Shown piece by piece: positions 1 to 10,043 of a stretch of DNA of 64,000 nt (position 1 is its first letter; each line of letters opens with the position of its first letter). A model generated the notes under the pieces. The model saw only the letters and a program-made list of their open reading frames with translations, was not told the origin of the DNA and searched no databases. Position numbers and translations under genes: made by a program. This DNA is from G963720515 sp963720515 (GTDB lineage Bacteria; Actinomycetota; Thermoleophilia; Gaiellales; Gaiellaceae): NCBI GenBank assembly GCA_963720515.1, contig OY970397.1, positions 1,798,001-1,862,000 of the forward strand, given 5' to 3'.

Positions 1-445
1 CCTGTACGCCTGGACGCTCGTCACGCCCGGCTGCAACTCGAACGTCATCCTCTACAACGGGCTGACCGCGTCGGACCTGGACAAGGACCTCGTCGCGATT
101 CCGACGGACAAGTGCCCGGCGCTCGCGGGACTGGGCAGGCCGAACGGCTGTCCGCTCCGCGACCGCTCGCTGACCATCGCGTACGACAGGGCGAACCACC
201 GGTTCTTCGGCTGGCTCTTCGCGGAGGGACTCGCGAAGTTCCACAGCCACCGTGCCGTCACGGTCTGGAAGGTCCGCCCTGGACCGGACAAGCGGATCGG
301 GACCGTGAAGACGACCTCTCGCGGAAACTGGGCGCTCGGGCACGCCCGGCAGCGCGGTGTCTTCTACGCGACCGCCAAGAGCCTCCTCCTCCCACGGCTC
401 GGACAGGTTCCGGCGGAGAAGTCGCTGACCCTCCGCCTCCGCTGA
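1..445 (+). CDS. Hypothetical protein, 3' end only
   Basis: The reading frame is open from base 2 to a TGA at 443-445, giving about 147 C-terminal residues; the start lies outside the window. The segment is rich in Trp, Arg and Lys and holds three cysteines (in CNSN, KCPA and GCPL contexts), which would suit an exported protein with disulphides, but no signal peptide can be seen because the N-terminus is missing. I do not recognise the family. The gene converges on the BNR-repeat gene at 506-3294, and a strong hairpin between them probably ends both transcripts. Confidence 0.6.
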   Translation, partial: LYAWTLVTPGCNSNVILYNGLTASDLDKDLVAIPTDKCPALAGLGRPNGCPLRDRSLTIAYDRANHRFFGWLFAEGLAKFHSHRAVTVWKVRPGPDKRIGTVKTTSRGNWALGHARQRGVFYATAKSLLLPRLGQVPAEKSLTLRLR

Positions 446-455
446 ACGAAATGAA

Positions 456-494
456 GCTGCTGCCGCGCCCCGGTACGTGGGGCGCGGCAGCAGC
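456..494. terminator. Bidirectional intrinsic terminator hairpin
   Basis: Perfect 16-bp inverted repeat: arm 456-471 (GCTGCTGCCGCGCCCC), 7-nt loop 472-478, arm 479-494. It sits in the 60-base gap between two convergent genes, where a shared terminator is expected. There is no long T tract, as is common in high-GC actinobacteria. Confidence 0.85.
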
Positions 495-505
495 GTTCGT
501 ACGTC

Positions 506-3294
506 CTACTTCAGCCGGAGCCGGTAGGCCCCGCGACCGTGCGTGGCCGCGTAGAGGAGCCGGTCGCCGGACTGCTTTCCGCCGGCGAGCGTGAGCCCCG
601 AGATCGCCGCGGGCGGAATGCCGTCCGCGGCCGGGATCCACGTCTGGGTTCCCTTGACCAGGCGATCGACGTTGAAGTCGGTCGAGACGTAGATGTCCCC
701 GGTGGCGACGTCGAGCACCGCGTCGTTCACCGGCTGGTCTCCGATGTCGTAGGAGATGTCCTTCCACGTGGCCGTGCCGGCCGCCGGGTCGTAGACCACG
801 TCGAAGATGTGGCCCGCCGGCGTGGTCGGCGCGGTCGCGTTGTAGCCCGAGTACGTGACGATCGCGTGGTTCGCGTTCGTCGGGTCGGCGTACACGGACG
901 AGACGACCCGCGCGGGCTGCGCCGCCGTGTCCACCCGGGTGAAGGTGACGCCCGGCGCCGCCGCGTCCGCGTTCTTCGAGATGAGCACGCGGCCCGCGCC
1001 CGTCCCGGCCCAGAGCGTGCCCGCGTCCTTGGCCCGCGAGAGCGCGGAGATGTTGCTCCCGCTCTTCGTCGTGCCGAACGCGGTGCCCGTCAGCGTGACC
1101 GAGCCGAGCGGCGGCCAGTTCTCCGGCGAGCCGCACGGGCCGGTGTAGAGCAGGTCGCTCGGGAACTCCCCGATGGCCGTGTTGCAGTGCGCCTCGAGGA
1201 AGGCACGGTCGCCGCCCGCGGTCTGCGTGCGCCACACCCGCTGGGCTCCCACGTAGATCGTCTTCGTCGCGACCGGATCCGAGATCGCCGGGGCGTAGAA
1301 GCGGATCGACTCCGGGAAGTTGACGATGAACCGGTCGCCGATCCAGAGCCACGAGGTCGGATCCGCCTGGTTGTAGTTCACGTCCATCTGCCCGCCGGTG
1401 TAGGTGTGGAAGTCGAGGTTCGGGTCGACCGCGTCGAACCCGAGTCGCCTCCGTCACCGGTGAGCGGCAGGAACCACTTCGGCGAGCCGGTGAACGACAG
1501 CGTGCCGTTGTCCTGCGTGCCCGCGAGCGCGCTGTCGAGGCGGAACGGGCTCACGGAGATGCTCGTCATCTGGAGCGTCGCGAGCCCGGCGTTCACGACC
1601 TTGAGCTCGGTCGGGATCTGCTTGAGCCAGCGGTGGCAGTCCGCGAGGAACGCGGCGTTCAGCCCGCGCGTGTCGCACTGGGCCGACGCGTCCGCCCACT
1701 GGCCGCTCGTCCGGATGACGCCGCCGTCGTTCCCGACGAAGAACTGATCCGGGTTGCCGGGCACGAACACGCCCGCGTGCTGGTCCGGGTGCATCGCCTC
1801 GCCGCCGACGTCGCCGGTCACGTCCGTCCACGTCGCGCCGGCGTCCATCGACATGAGCACGCCACGCCCGTTTCCGCGCATGCCGCCCGGGGCCGCGTAC
1901 GGCTTCAGCTCCTCGTAGTGCATGAGGCCGCCGACCACCACCATGTCGGGCCGCTCGGCGGGCGAGACGACGAACATGTCGTAGAAGCACTGCGAGCCGA
2001 CGAGCGGCGTGTTGCAGTAGTTGTAGACCGCGAAGCCCGGCGTGCCCTCCGCAGAGTTCGAGAGCCGGGTCCAGGCCGCGTTGTTGGACGCGGTCAGCGT
2101 CGCCGCCGGCTGGCTTGCGTCATCGGTCCGGTAGACCTGCGCGCCCTGCCCGCCGCCGCTCGCGTCGCCCAGGTAGATCCGCGTCTTCCCGTCCGGCAGC
2201 GCGACCGGGTCGAACGTGAACCGGACGCGGTTGAGCGAGAAGATCGTCTGCCAGCTGCCTGCGGCGCCGCCCGAGGTCGAGCGGATCAGGCCGACGTTCG
2301 CCTGCGCCGCGTACACGACGTTCGGGTCGGTCGGGTCGAACTTGACCTCGGTCATCGAGCCCGGCTGCGTCAGGGTGAACGTGGCGCCGCCGTCCGTGGA
2401 CGCGTAGACGCCCACCGGGGGCGAGTCCGCCGCGACCGTGGCCGTGCTCGTCGAGTTCGAGCCGATGCCGCGGACGCCGGACTTGGTTCCGAGCAGGATG
2501 TGGTTCGCGTTCCCCCGCTCGATCGCGACCCACGCGATCGCCCGGTTGTTCGCCGCGGCGAACGATCCCGGGACGCGCGACCAGTGCGCGCCGTCGTCGG
2601 TCGTCTTGTAGAGGCCGAGCCCGGCCTCGCTGTCGCCGCTCCCGTTCGCCTCGCCCGTACCGACGTAGATCGTGCGGCCGGTCGGGTCGTTCGGGTCGAT
2701 CGCGATCGAGCCGATCGCGTTCGTCGGAATGCCGGCCGAGATCTGCTTCCAGGCCGGGTTCGCAGCGAGCGCGTTCTTGGAGCGCCAGACCCCGCCGCCG
2801 GCCGCCCCGACGTAGAGCGTGCACTCCTGCGGCTTGCACTTCGGGTCCACCGCCAGCGCCGTCACGCGGCCCGACCACTGCGTGGGCTTCCCGAACGTCT
2901 GCGTGCCGAGCCGGTCGACGTCGAGCGTCTCGGGCCCGACGAAGTCCCACTTGGAGCCGAGCTTCGCCCCGCGCGCGTCGATCTTCGCGTTCGCGGCGAT
3001 CGCGCCCTGGATGAGCTCGATCGGGATCTCCTTGGCCGGATAGGCGCGGTCCGAGTAGAGCTCGGTCACCTCGCCCTCGGCGCCGCCCTCCTCCTCGGCC
3101 TCCTCCTGCTCCTCGGTCTCGTGGGCCCGCTCACGGAGCATGCCGTGAACGAGCGGCCCCTCCTTCTCCCTCTCCTGCTCCGCGTGCTCGGCGGACTTCG
3201 AGTCGTCCGACGAGATCCGCCCCGCGATGAGCGGGACGGCAACAGCGAGCGCGACGAGGATGAGGACTGCTACCGCCCAACGAAGCTTGCGCAT
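506..3294 (-). CDS. Secreted BNR/Asp-box repeat protein, interrupted by an apparent frameshift
   Basis: The restored product is about 929 residues. It begins with a signal or anchor segment (MRKLRWAVAVLILVALAVAV), then an acidic Glu-rich stretch at about residues 40-78, then repeats of the sialidase/sortilin/Ycf48 type with Asp-box-like motifs such as STDGGATF and SMDAGATW and many VYVG-type strands, which predicts a beta-propeller. Family members are extracellular or envelope proteins; the ligand or enzymatic role cannot be told. The frame breaks at the C run 1439-1441: adding one base joins the two halves through a GFDAVDPN segment. An AAGGGGG ribosome site precedes the ATG at 3294. The break looks like a consensus error, though a real pseudogene is possible. 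Confidence 0.75.
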
Positions 3295-3427
3295 TCGAGC
3301 CCCCTTGTTGCGAAAAAGCGTCGGCCACCATGAGTCCAGAGATGGCGCCCGCCGTCAACACGTATCAGCGATTCGAGCGTTGAGGGGCGTCCACACCCGA
3401 CGAGCCGCCAGGCGCCTTGAAGACCGG

Positions 3428-3883
3428 CTAGTGCCCGATCGAGACGACTCGGGCGCTCCACGAGCCGCCGGGTGCCGCGACCGCGACCTCGTCCCCGACC
3501 TTCGCGCCCATGAGCGCCTTGCCGAGCGGCGAGTCCGGCGAGACGCCGCCGACGCTCGTGATCTCGACCTCCATGGTCTCGCCGTCGTCGCGCTTGATCG
3601 TGACCTTCGAGGCGACCGTGACGGCGTCGGACGCCGCCGCGGCCTTCTCGTCGATCAGTACCGACCGCTCGAGCCGGTCGCGGAGGATCGTGATGCGGCG
3701 CTCGTTCAGGCCCTGCTCGTTCTTCGCCGCGTGGTACTCGTAGTTCTCCGAGAGGTCGCCGAAGCCGCGCGCCGTCTTGATCGCCTGGACGATCTCCGCG
3801 CGCCGCGGCCCCTCGAGCTCGGCGAGCTCGGCCTGGAGCTGGTCCTTCTGCTTCTTGGTCAGATGTTCGGCCTTGTCGGGCAC
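3428..3883 (-). CDS. greA: Transcription elongation factor GreA
   Basis: 151 residues, normal for the family. The N-terminal half is the coiled-coil finger (LQAELAELEG...RRAEIVQAIK) with the acidic GDLSENYEYHAAK block that enters the RNA polymerase secondary channel. The C-terminal half is the FKBP-like domain ending near SPLGKALMGAKVGDEV. GreA stimulates cleavage of backtracked RNA and rescues stalled polymerase. The start is GTG at 3883, placed 6 bases after a TAGCCT -10 box, so the mRNA is probably leaderless. It is divergent from the UPF0104 gene with only 46 bases between starts. Confidence 0.95.
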   Translation of the reverse strand: MPDKAEHLTKKQKDQLQAELAELEGPRRAEIVQAIKTARGFGDLSENYEYHAAKNEQGLNERRITILRDRLERSVLIDEKAAAASDAVTVASKVTIKRDDGETMEVEITSVGGVSPDSPLGKALMGAKVGDEVAVAAPGGSWSARVVSIGH

Positions 3884-3889
3884 CGTGCC

Positions 3890-3895
3890 AGGCTA
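3890..3895 (-). promoter_or_regulatory. greA -10 box (leaderless)
   Basis: TAGCCT on the minus strand, 6 bases before the greA GTG. Transcription would start at or next to the start codon. No convincing -35 element is visible. Confidence 0.5.
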
Positions 3896-3914
3896 TCTGA
3901 GCCGCCCCGCCGAA

Positions 3915-3920
3915 TAGAGT
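3915..3920 (+). promoter_or_regulatory. -10 box of UPF0104 gene (leaderless)
   Basis: TAGAGT ending 9 bases before the ATG at 3930; there is no Shine-Dalgarno sequence in between. Confidence 0.45.
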
Positions 3921-3929
3921 CGCCATGGA

Positions 3930-4964
3930 ATGGTGGACGAGGCGCAGGCGGCCCCCGGGACACGGCGGCGGTTTCCACGCTGGACCGGGCGGACGCTCAT
4001 CGTCCGCGGCGTCTTCCTGCTGATCACGGCGATCTCGATCTACGTCCTCCTGCCGGGCCTGCTCGACGTCTTCACGTCGTGGCGGCGTGTGCTCGACCTC
4101 TCGCCCGCGTGGCTCGGCGCCATGGTCGCGTTCGTAGCGGCGAGCTTCGTCGCGACCTGGGCGCTCCAGCGGATCGCGGTCGGAACCCGCAGCTGGTACG
4201 CCGTCGCGACCTCGCAGCTCGCGGGGAACGCGCTCGGGCGCGTCGTCCCGGGCGGCGTCGCGACCGCGGGCGCGCTCCAGTACAAGATGCTCGTGCGCTG
4301 CGGCGTCCCGGGCGGGCGGGTCGCGTCGGGCGTCGGCGCCTCGTCGGCGCTCCTCTTCGGCACGCTCCTCGCCCTGCCCGTGCTCGCGCTGCCCGCGATC
4401 CTGCGCGGGACGCCCGTCGACCACGCGCTCGCGACGTCGGCCTGGCTCGGCGCGGCGGTCTTCGTCGTCCTCGCGGGCGCCACCGCCCTCGGCTTCGCGT
4501 TCGACCGCCCGCTCCGCTTCGTCGGAGAGGTGGCGCGCGCGGCCGGCACGCGGATCCCGTCGCTGCACGACGAGGTCCAGGACCTCCCGGACCGGCTCGT
4601 CGTCGAGCGGGACGCGATCCGCGCCGCGCTCGGCGCGAGCTGGAAGACGGCCGTCACGGCGTCGCTCGGCAAGTGGCTCTTCGACTACCTCGCGCTCGTC
4701 GCCGCGATCTATGCGGTCGGCGCGCGGCCGCACCCGTCCGTGATCCTGCTCGCGTACGTGGCCGCGCAGCTCCTCGGGATGATCCCGCTCACGCCGGGCG
4801 GGCTCGGCTTCGTCGAGGCCGGCCTCGCGGGAACGCTCGCCCTCGCCGGCGTCGGCGGAAGCCAGGCGCTCGTCGCGACCCTCGCCTACCGGCTCGCGTC
4901 GTTCTGGCTGCCGATCCCGGCAGGTCTCCTCGCGTACGGCCTCTTCCGGCGCCGGTACCGCTAG
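3930..4964 (+). CDS. UPF0104 / lysylphosphatidylglycerol synthase-type membrane protein
   Basis: 344 residues with about seven or eight hydrophobic helices, beginning IVRGVFLLITAISIYVLLPG. It carries the Gly/Pro-rich features of the flippase-like half of MprF (GNALGRVVPGG near residue 100; IPLTPGGLGFVEAG near residue 285). Members of this family lie in the membrane and are thought to move or modify lipids; stand-alone actinobacterial members have no settled substrate. The ATG at 3930 follows a TAGAGT -10 box by 9 bases. It ends 25 bases before the stop of the convergent DUF7144 gene. Confidence 0.8.
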   Translation: MVDEAQAAPGTRRRFPRWTGRTLIVRGVFLLITAISIYVLLPGLLDVFTSWRRVLDLSPAWLGAMVAFVAASFVATWALQRIAVGTRSWYAVATSQLAGNALGRVVPGGVATAGALQYKMLVRCGVPGGRVASGVGASSALLFGTLLALPVLALPAILRGTPVDHALATSAWLGAAVFVVLAGATALGFAFDRPLRFVGEVARAAGTRIPSLHDEVQDLPDRLVVERDAIRAALGASWKTAVTASLGKWLFDYLALVAAIYAVGARPHPSVILLAYVAAQLLGMIPLTPGGLGFVEAGLAGTLALAGVGGSQALVATLAYRLASFWLPIPAGLLAYGLFRRRYR

Positions 4965-4989
4965 GCACCGGCGCCGGAGGGCCGAAGAG

Positions 4990-5395
4990 CTACGCCCGGA
5001 TCGCGCCCGGGCGCGTGAGGGCCCAGATGACCCAGACGGCCAGCGCGATCAGGATGATCGCCCAGAACGGGTAGTACGGGAATCCAGAAGAAGTTCGCGA
5101 TTGCGCTCAGCATCGCGAGGATGATCCCGACGACGCCGGCCCACGTGGCCCGCCTCCAGAGGCCCAGGCCCGTGAGGAAGAGCAGGACACCCAGGATAAG
5201 GTGGATCCAGCCCCACGCGGTCGTGTCGAGGTTGAACACGTAGTTCTGCGTCTTGACGAAGATCGAGTCCTTCGCGATCGCCGAGATGCCCGAGATCATC
5301 TCGAAGACGCCGACGATGAAGAGGAGGGCTGCGGCAAACGTGATCCCTCCGATGGCCCACCCCGAGACCGCTGGCTCACTCTCGTACTGCGACAT
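4990..5395 (-). CDS. DUF7144-type four-helix membrane protein, with frameshift
   Basis: About 134 residues after correction, with four hydrophobic helices and the family pattern TTAWGWIHLILGVLLFLTGL. As sequenced, the frame is lost after FFWIP; removing one G from 5078-5080 restores YYPFWAIILIALAVWVIWAL and a stop at 4990. The function is unknown. A GGAG site precedes the ATG. A second paralogue lies just upstream on the same strand (5530-5970), so the two were probably duplicated in tandem. Confidence 0.75.
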
Positions 5396-5529
5396 GGTCC
5401 TGCGCTCCTTTCCGTGCCGAATTGGCGCTGCGGCCGATCAGCAAGCTCCCAGGCGGTCACCTTCTGGAGCTGCCAGATCGTTCCTGCACGGCAGTATCGT
5501 CGCGGTCGGGGACGGGACGGGCCCGCGGC

Positions 5530-5970
5530 TCAGCGGAGCTCGCGCCCGTGCACCGTCGCGGCCCAGAGGACGATCGCGTTCACGACGAGCGCGATGATCG
5601 ACCAGACCGGACGGGCGTCGAGCGACAGGAAGCCGAAGAGGATGGCGATGATCGCGAGCACGAGTGCGATCAGGCGCGCGTGCGCCGTCTTCTTGTTCAC
5701 GAGGCTCGCGCCGACGAACTGGAGAACGCCGAGGAGGAGCGAGAACCAGCCCCAGGCGGTGAGGTTCTTCCAGATGAGGCTGCTCTCGTCCATGAAGTCG
5801 CCCTTGCGGAGCGCGACGAGGCCCCAGATGACGCTCAGGATGCCGCCGAGGACGAGTGAGGTGGCGGCGAGGCTCACCCAGTCCTCCTTCGTCTCCAGCG
5901 TGCCCGAGTACTGCGGATCGTGCGCGCGGGGCCGAGCGTACGACGGGTCAGGTGTGGGCGGGCCGACCAT
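5530..5970 (-). CDS. DUF7144-type membrane protein, second copy
   Basis: 146 residues: a soluble N-terminus of about 28 residues, then four membrane helices with the shared NLTAWGWFSLLLGVLQF signature. It is clearly related to the product of 4990-5395 and, unlike it, is in one frame. GGAGG precedes the ATG at 5970. The 134-base gap to the next gene holds a weak AGCTCC...GGAGCT hairpin but no clear promoter. The function is unknown. Confidence 0.8.
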   Translation of the reverse strand: MVGPPTPDPSYARPRAHDPQYSGTLETKEDWVSLAATSLVLGGILSVIWGLVALRKGDFMDESSLIWKNLTAWGWFSLLLGVLQFVGASLVNKKTAHARLIALVLAIIAILFGFLSLDARPVWSIIALVVNAIVLWAATVHGRELR

Positions 5971-6033
5971 TGGGAGCCTCCTCCGTTGCGGGTGATGCGA
6001 CGCTAACGCGCGGCGCGGTCGCCGCGCAACCGG

Positions 6034-6354
6034 TCAGCGGCCGGCGTCGACCTCCGACCCGAGGCCGTCGGCCAGGAGCACCTCGTAGAACTCCTGCGCC
6101 TCGAGGCGCGAGCCGACCGTCGCCGACACCTCGTCGCGGAGCGCGACGCCGCTCGCCTCGGGGTCGGTTACGGCCTCGCGGGAGTCCCAGAACGTGATCG
6201 CGAGCGAGCGCTCCGCCTCCGCGTCGTTCAGGATCAGCGCCCCGCGGAATCCGGTCGCGTCGCGGAGCCATGGGAGGACGTCCGTCCGAAAGAGCTCGAC
6301 CGCCTGCTCGACCTGCTCGTCGTCCCCGCGGTAGATGCTGACCCGCGCCCACAC
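6034..6354 (-). CDS. Small ABM-fold (monooxygenase-like) protein
   Basis: 106 residues starting at GTG 6354. The layout ARVSIYRG...VLPWLRDATGFRGALIL...AITFWDSREA matches the dimeric ferredoxin-like fold of antibiotic-biosynthesis-monooxygenase proteins, usually small enzymes or heme/quinone-binding proteins. No catalytic residue is diagnostic, so the function stays open. A TAGACT box lies 7 bases before the start. It is divergent from the P-type ATPase gene, with starts only 55 bases apart. Confidence 0.7.
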   Translation of the reverse strand: MWARVSIYRGDDEQVEQAVELFRTDVLPWLRDATGFRGALILNDAEAERSLAITFWDSREAVTDPEASGVALRDEVSATVGSRLEAQEFYEVLLADGLGSEVDAGR

Positions 6355-6361
6355 GGCGGCG

Positions 6362-6367
6362 AGTCTA
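6362..6367 (-). promoter_or_regulatory. -10 box of ABM gene (leaderless)
   Basis: TAGACT on the minus strand, 7 bases before the GTG at 6354. Confidence 0.45.
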
Positions 6368-6409
6368 CGCCGAATCCCCTGCGCGGCCCGCGTGCGGAAC
6401 AATCGGGGC

Positions 6410-8743
6410 GTGACGACGACCGGCCTCACGAGCGCGGAGGCGGCAAGACGGCTCGCGGAGCGCGGGCCGCCGGCGGCTCCGGCGACGAGCCGCTCCACCG
6501 CGAGCATCGTCCGCGCCAACGTCTTCACGGTCTTCAATGCGATCCTCGCCGTCTTCGGCGGGCTCACGCTCGCGTTCGGCGACTGGCGCGACGCGCTCTT
6601 TCTCGGGATCCTCGTCGCCAACTCGGCGATCGGGATCGGCCAGGAGCTCCGTGCGAAGCACGCGCTCGACCGGCTCTCCGCGGAGATCGCGCCGCACGCC
6701 ACGGTCGTTCGTGACGGGGAGCCGCGCCGGGTCGCGGTCGAGGACGTCGTGCCCGGCGACCTGGTGCGCATCGAGGCCGGCGATTCCGTGGTGGCCGACG
6801 GGACGCTTGCCTCGGCAAGCGCGCTCTCGCTCGACGAGTCCATCCTCACCGGAGAGTCGGCGCCGGTCGCGCGGCGGGCCGGGCAGGAAGTCCGCTCGGG
6901 GTCGTTCGCGGCCGAGGGCGCGGGCGCGTACGAGGTGACCGCGGTCGGCGCGGACAGCTACGCGCAGCGGCTGGCGGGCGAGGCGCGCGAGTTCCGCCAC
7001 CCGCGCTCGCCGCTCGAGCGGACGCTCAACCGGCTCCTGCTGATCCTCGTCGCGTTCATGGTCCCGCTCGGGACGATCTTCCTCTACTCGCTCTGGCAGC
7101 GGGACGCGTCCATCCACGAGGCGGTCACGACGGCCGTGGCCGGGATCGTCACGCTCATCCCCGAGGGGCTCATCCTCCTCACGAGCCTGACTTTCGCCGC
7201 GGCAGCGCTCGCGATGGCGCGCCGCGGGGCGCTCGCGCAGCAGCTGAACGCGATCGAGTCCCTCGCCGCCGTGGACGTGATCTGCCTGGACAAGACCGGG
7301 ACGCTCACGCAGCCCGGGCTCCGTGTGGTCGGCGTCGAGGCCGCGGGCGACGCCGACGAGGCCGAGCTCCGCCGCGCCCTCGGCCGGTTCGCGGCGAGCT
7401 CCCCGGCGCGGAACGGCACGCTCGAGGCGATCGCCGCGGCCATCCCGTCCGAGTCCGCGACGCCGGACCAGTACGTGCCGTTCTCCTCGGCCCGTCGCTG
7501 GAGCGCGCTTCGGATCGACGGCGCCGGCTGGGTGCTCGGGGCGCCCGAGCGCTTCCCGCTCGGTGCGCTCGCCGACCGGGTCGGCGCCGAGCAGGCGGAC
7601 GGCAGGCGCGTCGTCGCCTTCGGGACGACCGGAGCGCGGCTCGCGGAGCCGAACGGCGACGGCGCCCCACCGGGTCTCCGCCCGCTCGGCCTCGTCGTCC
7701 TCGCGGAGGAGCTCCGGCCCGAGACGCGCGACACGATCGCGTTCCTGCGCGGCGAGGGCGTCGAGGTGAAGGTGCTCTCGGGCGACGCGCCGGCGACGGT
7801 CGCCGCGATCGCGCGCGACGCCGGGATCCCCGTGGGGAAGGGGCCCGTGGACGGAAGCCGCGAGGACTCGCCGCCGCTCGACGTCGGCGTCGTCGGCCGC
7901 ATCTCGCCCGAGGGGAAGCGCCGCTTCGTCGAGCGCCTGCGCGACGACGGGCGTTACGTGGCCATGGTCGGCGACGGCGTGAACGATGTGCCGGCGCTCA
8001 AGGCGGCGCGCCTCGCGATCGCCCAGGGGTCGGGCTCGGAGATGGCGCGGAGCGTCGCCGACGTCGTCCTCGTGAACGGCGACTTCGCGGCCGTGCCGCC
8101 CATGGTCGTCTCCGGCCGCGGGATCCTGCGGAACGTCCAGCGGGTGACGAAGCTCTTCGTCACGAAGTCGGTGTTCGCCGCGTTCCTCATCCTCGTGATC
8201 GGCCTGACGACAACGCCGTACCCGCTCCTGCCGCGCCACCTGAGCCTCGCCGCGGCGCTCACGGTCGGCGTGCCCGGCTTCTTCCTCGCGCTCGCACCGA
8301 GCTCGGGGCCGTGGGGCAGCGAGCGGTTCCTGCGCGAGGTCGCCCGCTTCGCGCTCCCGGCCGGGACGGCGGCCGGCCTCGGCGTGATCTCCGCGTACCT
8401 CTTCGCGCTGAACGTGGCCGGGCTCCCGCTCGTGGAGGCGCAGACGGTCGCGCTGACCGTGCTCGTCCTGCTCGGCCTCTACTTCGTGCTCGTGCTCGAG
8501 GCGTCCACGTCGAAGCGGGCGGCGATGGTCGGGATGCTCTGCGCGGCGCTCCTCGTCGTCTACGCGATCGTCCTCTCCTACGGCGGGACGCAAGGGTTCT
8601 TCGCGCTCGAGCCGCCCGGCGCGTGGGGCGTAGTGGCGATCGCCGGCGGTGTGACGCTCGCCGTCGGCGGGCTCATCGCGACCGACGAGAGGTTCGTCCC
8701 GGAGAAGCTCCGGCCGATGTTGGATCGATGGCTCGCCGGGTAG
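6410..8743 (+). CDS. ctpE: P-type cation-transporting ATPase, CtpE-like
   Basis: 777 residues from GTG 6410 (the first plausible start before the conserved VRANVFTVFNAIL). Actuator motif TGES at 147-150, the transport-site motif PEGL at 251-254, the phosphorylated Asp in DKTGTLT (D294) and the hinge GDGVND at 521-526 are all present, with about ten membrane helices. The short N-terminus and the PEGLILLTSLTFA helix resemble mycobacterial CtpE, reported as a calcium transporter, so Ca2+ or Mg2+ is the best guess; it lacks the CPx motif of heavy-metal pumps. The small gene at 8754 follows 10 bases later, but a -10 box overlaps this gene's stop codon. Confidence 0.85.
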   Translation: MTTTGLTSAEAARRLAERGPPAAPATSRSTASIVRANVFTVFNAILAVFGGLTLAFGDWRDALFLGILVANSAIGIGQELRAKHALDRLSAEIAPHATVVRDGEPRRVAVEDVVPGDLVRIEAGDSVVADGTLASASALSLDESILTGESAPVARRAGQEVRSGSFAAEGAGAYEVTAVGADSYAQRLAGEAREFRHPRSPLERTLNRLLLILVAFMVPLGTIFLYSLWQRDASIHEAVTTAVAGIVTLIPEGLILLTSLTFAAAALAMARRGALAQQLNAIESLAAVDVICLDKTGTLTQPGLRVVGVEAAGDADEAELRRALGRFAASSPARNGTLEAIAAAIPSESATPDQYVPFSSARRWSALRIDGAGWVLGAPERFPLGALADRVGAEQADGRRVVAFGTTGARLAEPNGDGAPPGLRPLGLVVLAEELRPETRDTIAFLRGEGVEVKVLSGDAPATVAAIARDAGIPVGKGPVDGSREDSPPLDVGVVGRISPEGKRRFVERLRDDGRYVAMVGDGVNDVPALKAARLAIAQGSGSEMARSVADVVLVNGDFAAVPPMVVSGRGILRNVQRVTKLFVTKSVFAAFLILVIGLTTTPYPLLPRHLSLAAALTVGVPGFFLALAPSSGPWGSERFLREVARFALPAGTAAGLGVISAYLFALNVAGLPLVEAQTVALTVLVLLGLYFVLVLEASTSKRAAMVGMLCAALLVVYAIVLSYGGTQGFFALEPPGAWGVVAIAGGVTLAVGGLIATDERFVPEKLRPMLDRWLAG

Positions 8744-8746
8744 ATT
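8741..8746 (+). promoter_or_regulatory. -10 box inside the ATPase stop codon
   Basis: TAGATT overlaps the TAG stop of the ATPase gene and ends 7 bases before the ATG at 8754, giving a second, leaderless start for the downstream pair. Confidence 0.4.
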
Positions 8747-8753
8747 CCTCGGC

Positions 8754-9056
8754 ATGAACCGCCTCGTCGTCGTGATCCCGCTCAAGGACGGCACGCACGA
8801 CGAGGCCAGGCGGCTGCTCGAGGGCGGCCCACCGTTCGACCTCACCGGCTCGCACTTCGACCACCACCGGGTGCACCTGACGGAGAAGGAGGCGGTCTTC
8901 GTCTTCGAGTCGCCCGAGGGCACTCCCGCGACGCTCTCGGTGCGGGCGAGCGACCCGGCGATGTGGAAGGCGGGCAAGGCCTGGCAACCGCTCATGGCCG
9001 GGAAACCCCGGACAGCGGTGACGGTCTTCGCCTGGGACCGGCCCGCGGAGGACTGA
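8754..9056 (+). CDS. Hypothetical protein, 100 residues
   Basis: A small soluble protein with alternating strands (MNRLVVVIPLKDGT at the start, AVFVFESPEG in the middle) and a Trp-containing C-terminus. The pattern suggests a ferredoxin-like alpha/beta fold, but I do not recognise a family. Its TGA overlaps the ATG of the next gene (TGATG), so it is co-translated with the alcohol dehydrogenase. Confidence 0.75.
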   Translation: MNRLVVVIPLKDGTHDEARRLLEGGPPFDLTGSHFDHHRVHLTEKEAVFVFESPEGTPATLSVRASDPAMWKAGKAWQPLMAGKPRTAVTVFAWDRPAED

Positions 9057-10043
9057 TGCGCGCCATGGTGCTCGCCGCCGCCGGCGAGCCGCTCGAGCTG
9101 CGCGACCTCCCGACACCCGAGCCGGGTCCGGGGCAGGTGCTCCTCGAGGTGGCCGCGTGCGCCGTCTGCCGGACCGACCTCCACATCGTGGACGGCGAGC
9201 TCACGGAGCCGAAGCTCCCGCTCGTGCTCGGCCACCAGATCGTCGGGCGCGTGACGGCGGCGGGGGAGGGCGCGTCGCGCTTCGCCCCCGGCGACCGCGT
9301 CGGCGTGCCGTGGCTCGGCTGGACGGACGGCGAGTGCCGCTACTGCCGCTCCGGCCGGGAGAACCTCTGCGACCACGCGCGGTTCACCGGCTACGACCTG
9401 GACGGGGGCTACGCGGAGGCGGTCGTCGCCGACCAGCGCTTCTGCTTCCCGGTCCCGGAGAGCTATCCGGGACCTCCAGGCCGCGCCGCTCCTCTGCGCC
9501 GGGCTCATCGGCTACCGGTCGCTGCGGCTCGCCGGCGACGCCGAGCGGCTCGGCCTGTACGGCTTCGGCTCGTCCGCGACGCTCGTCGCGCAGGTCGCCC
9601 GCCACCAGGGGCGGAGGGTCTTCGGGTTCACCCGGCCGGGCGACTCGGACGGGCAGGAGCTGGCGCGCGGGCTCGGCGCCGAGTGGGCGGGCGGGACGGA
9701 CGAGGCGCCGCCGGAGGAGCTCGACGCGGCGATCATCTTTGCGCCGGTCGGCGAGCTCGTCCCGCTCGCGCTCGGCGCGCTCGCGAAGGGCGGGACGGTC
9801 GTCTGCGCCGGAATCCACATGAGCGACATCCCGTCGTTCGCCTACAGCCTGCTCTGGGAGGAACGGTCGATCCGCTCGGTCGCGAACCTCACACGGCACG
9901 ACGGCGAGGAGTTCCTGGCACTCGCCCCTGAGGTCCCGGTGCGGACGGAGATCGAGGTCTTCCCGCTGGCCGAGGCGAACGAGGCGCTAGACCGGCTCCG
10001 CGCCGGCCGGATCCGCGGCTCCGCGGTGCTGGCCGTCGGCTAG
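9056..10043 (+). CDS. Zinc-dependent alcohol dehydrogenase family protein, with frameshift
   Basis: About 328 residues after correction. The N-terminal GroES-like domain has the catalytic-zinc residues (CAVCRTDLH, GHQIVGRV) and the structural-zinc cysteines (ECRYCRSGRENLC). The C-terminal Rossmann domain has GLYGFGSSATLVAQVA. Members oxidise alcohols or reduce aldehydes with NAD(P). The frame breaks at 9469-9471: removing one G joins ESYP to DLQAAPLLCAGLIGYRSL, a conserved junction in this family. Apart from the indel nothing looks inactivated. Confidence 0.85.

Noticed and set aside
6365..9508. Very long open frame antisense to the P-type ATPase, and similar ones at 12162-15506, 22762-24183 and 24232-27213.
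   Set aside because: High-GC shadow frames: Arg/Ala/Gly-rich, no motifs, and opposite to clearly conserved genes.
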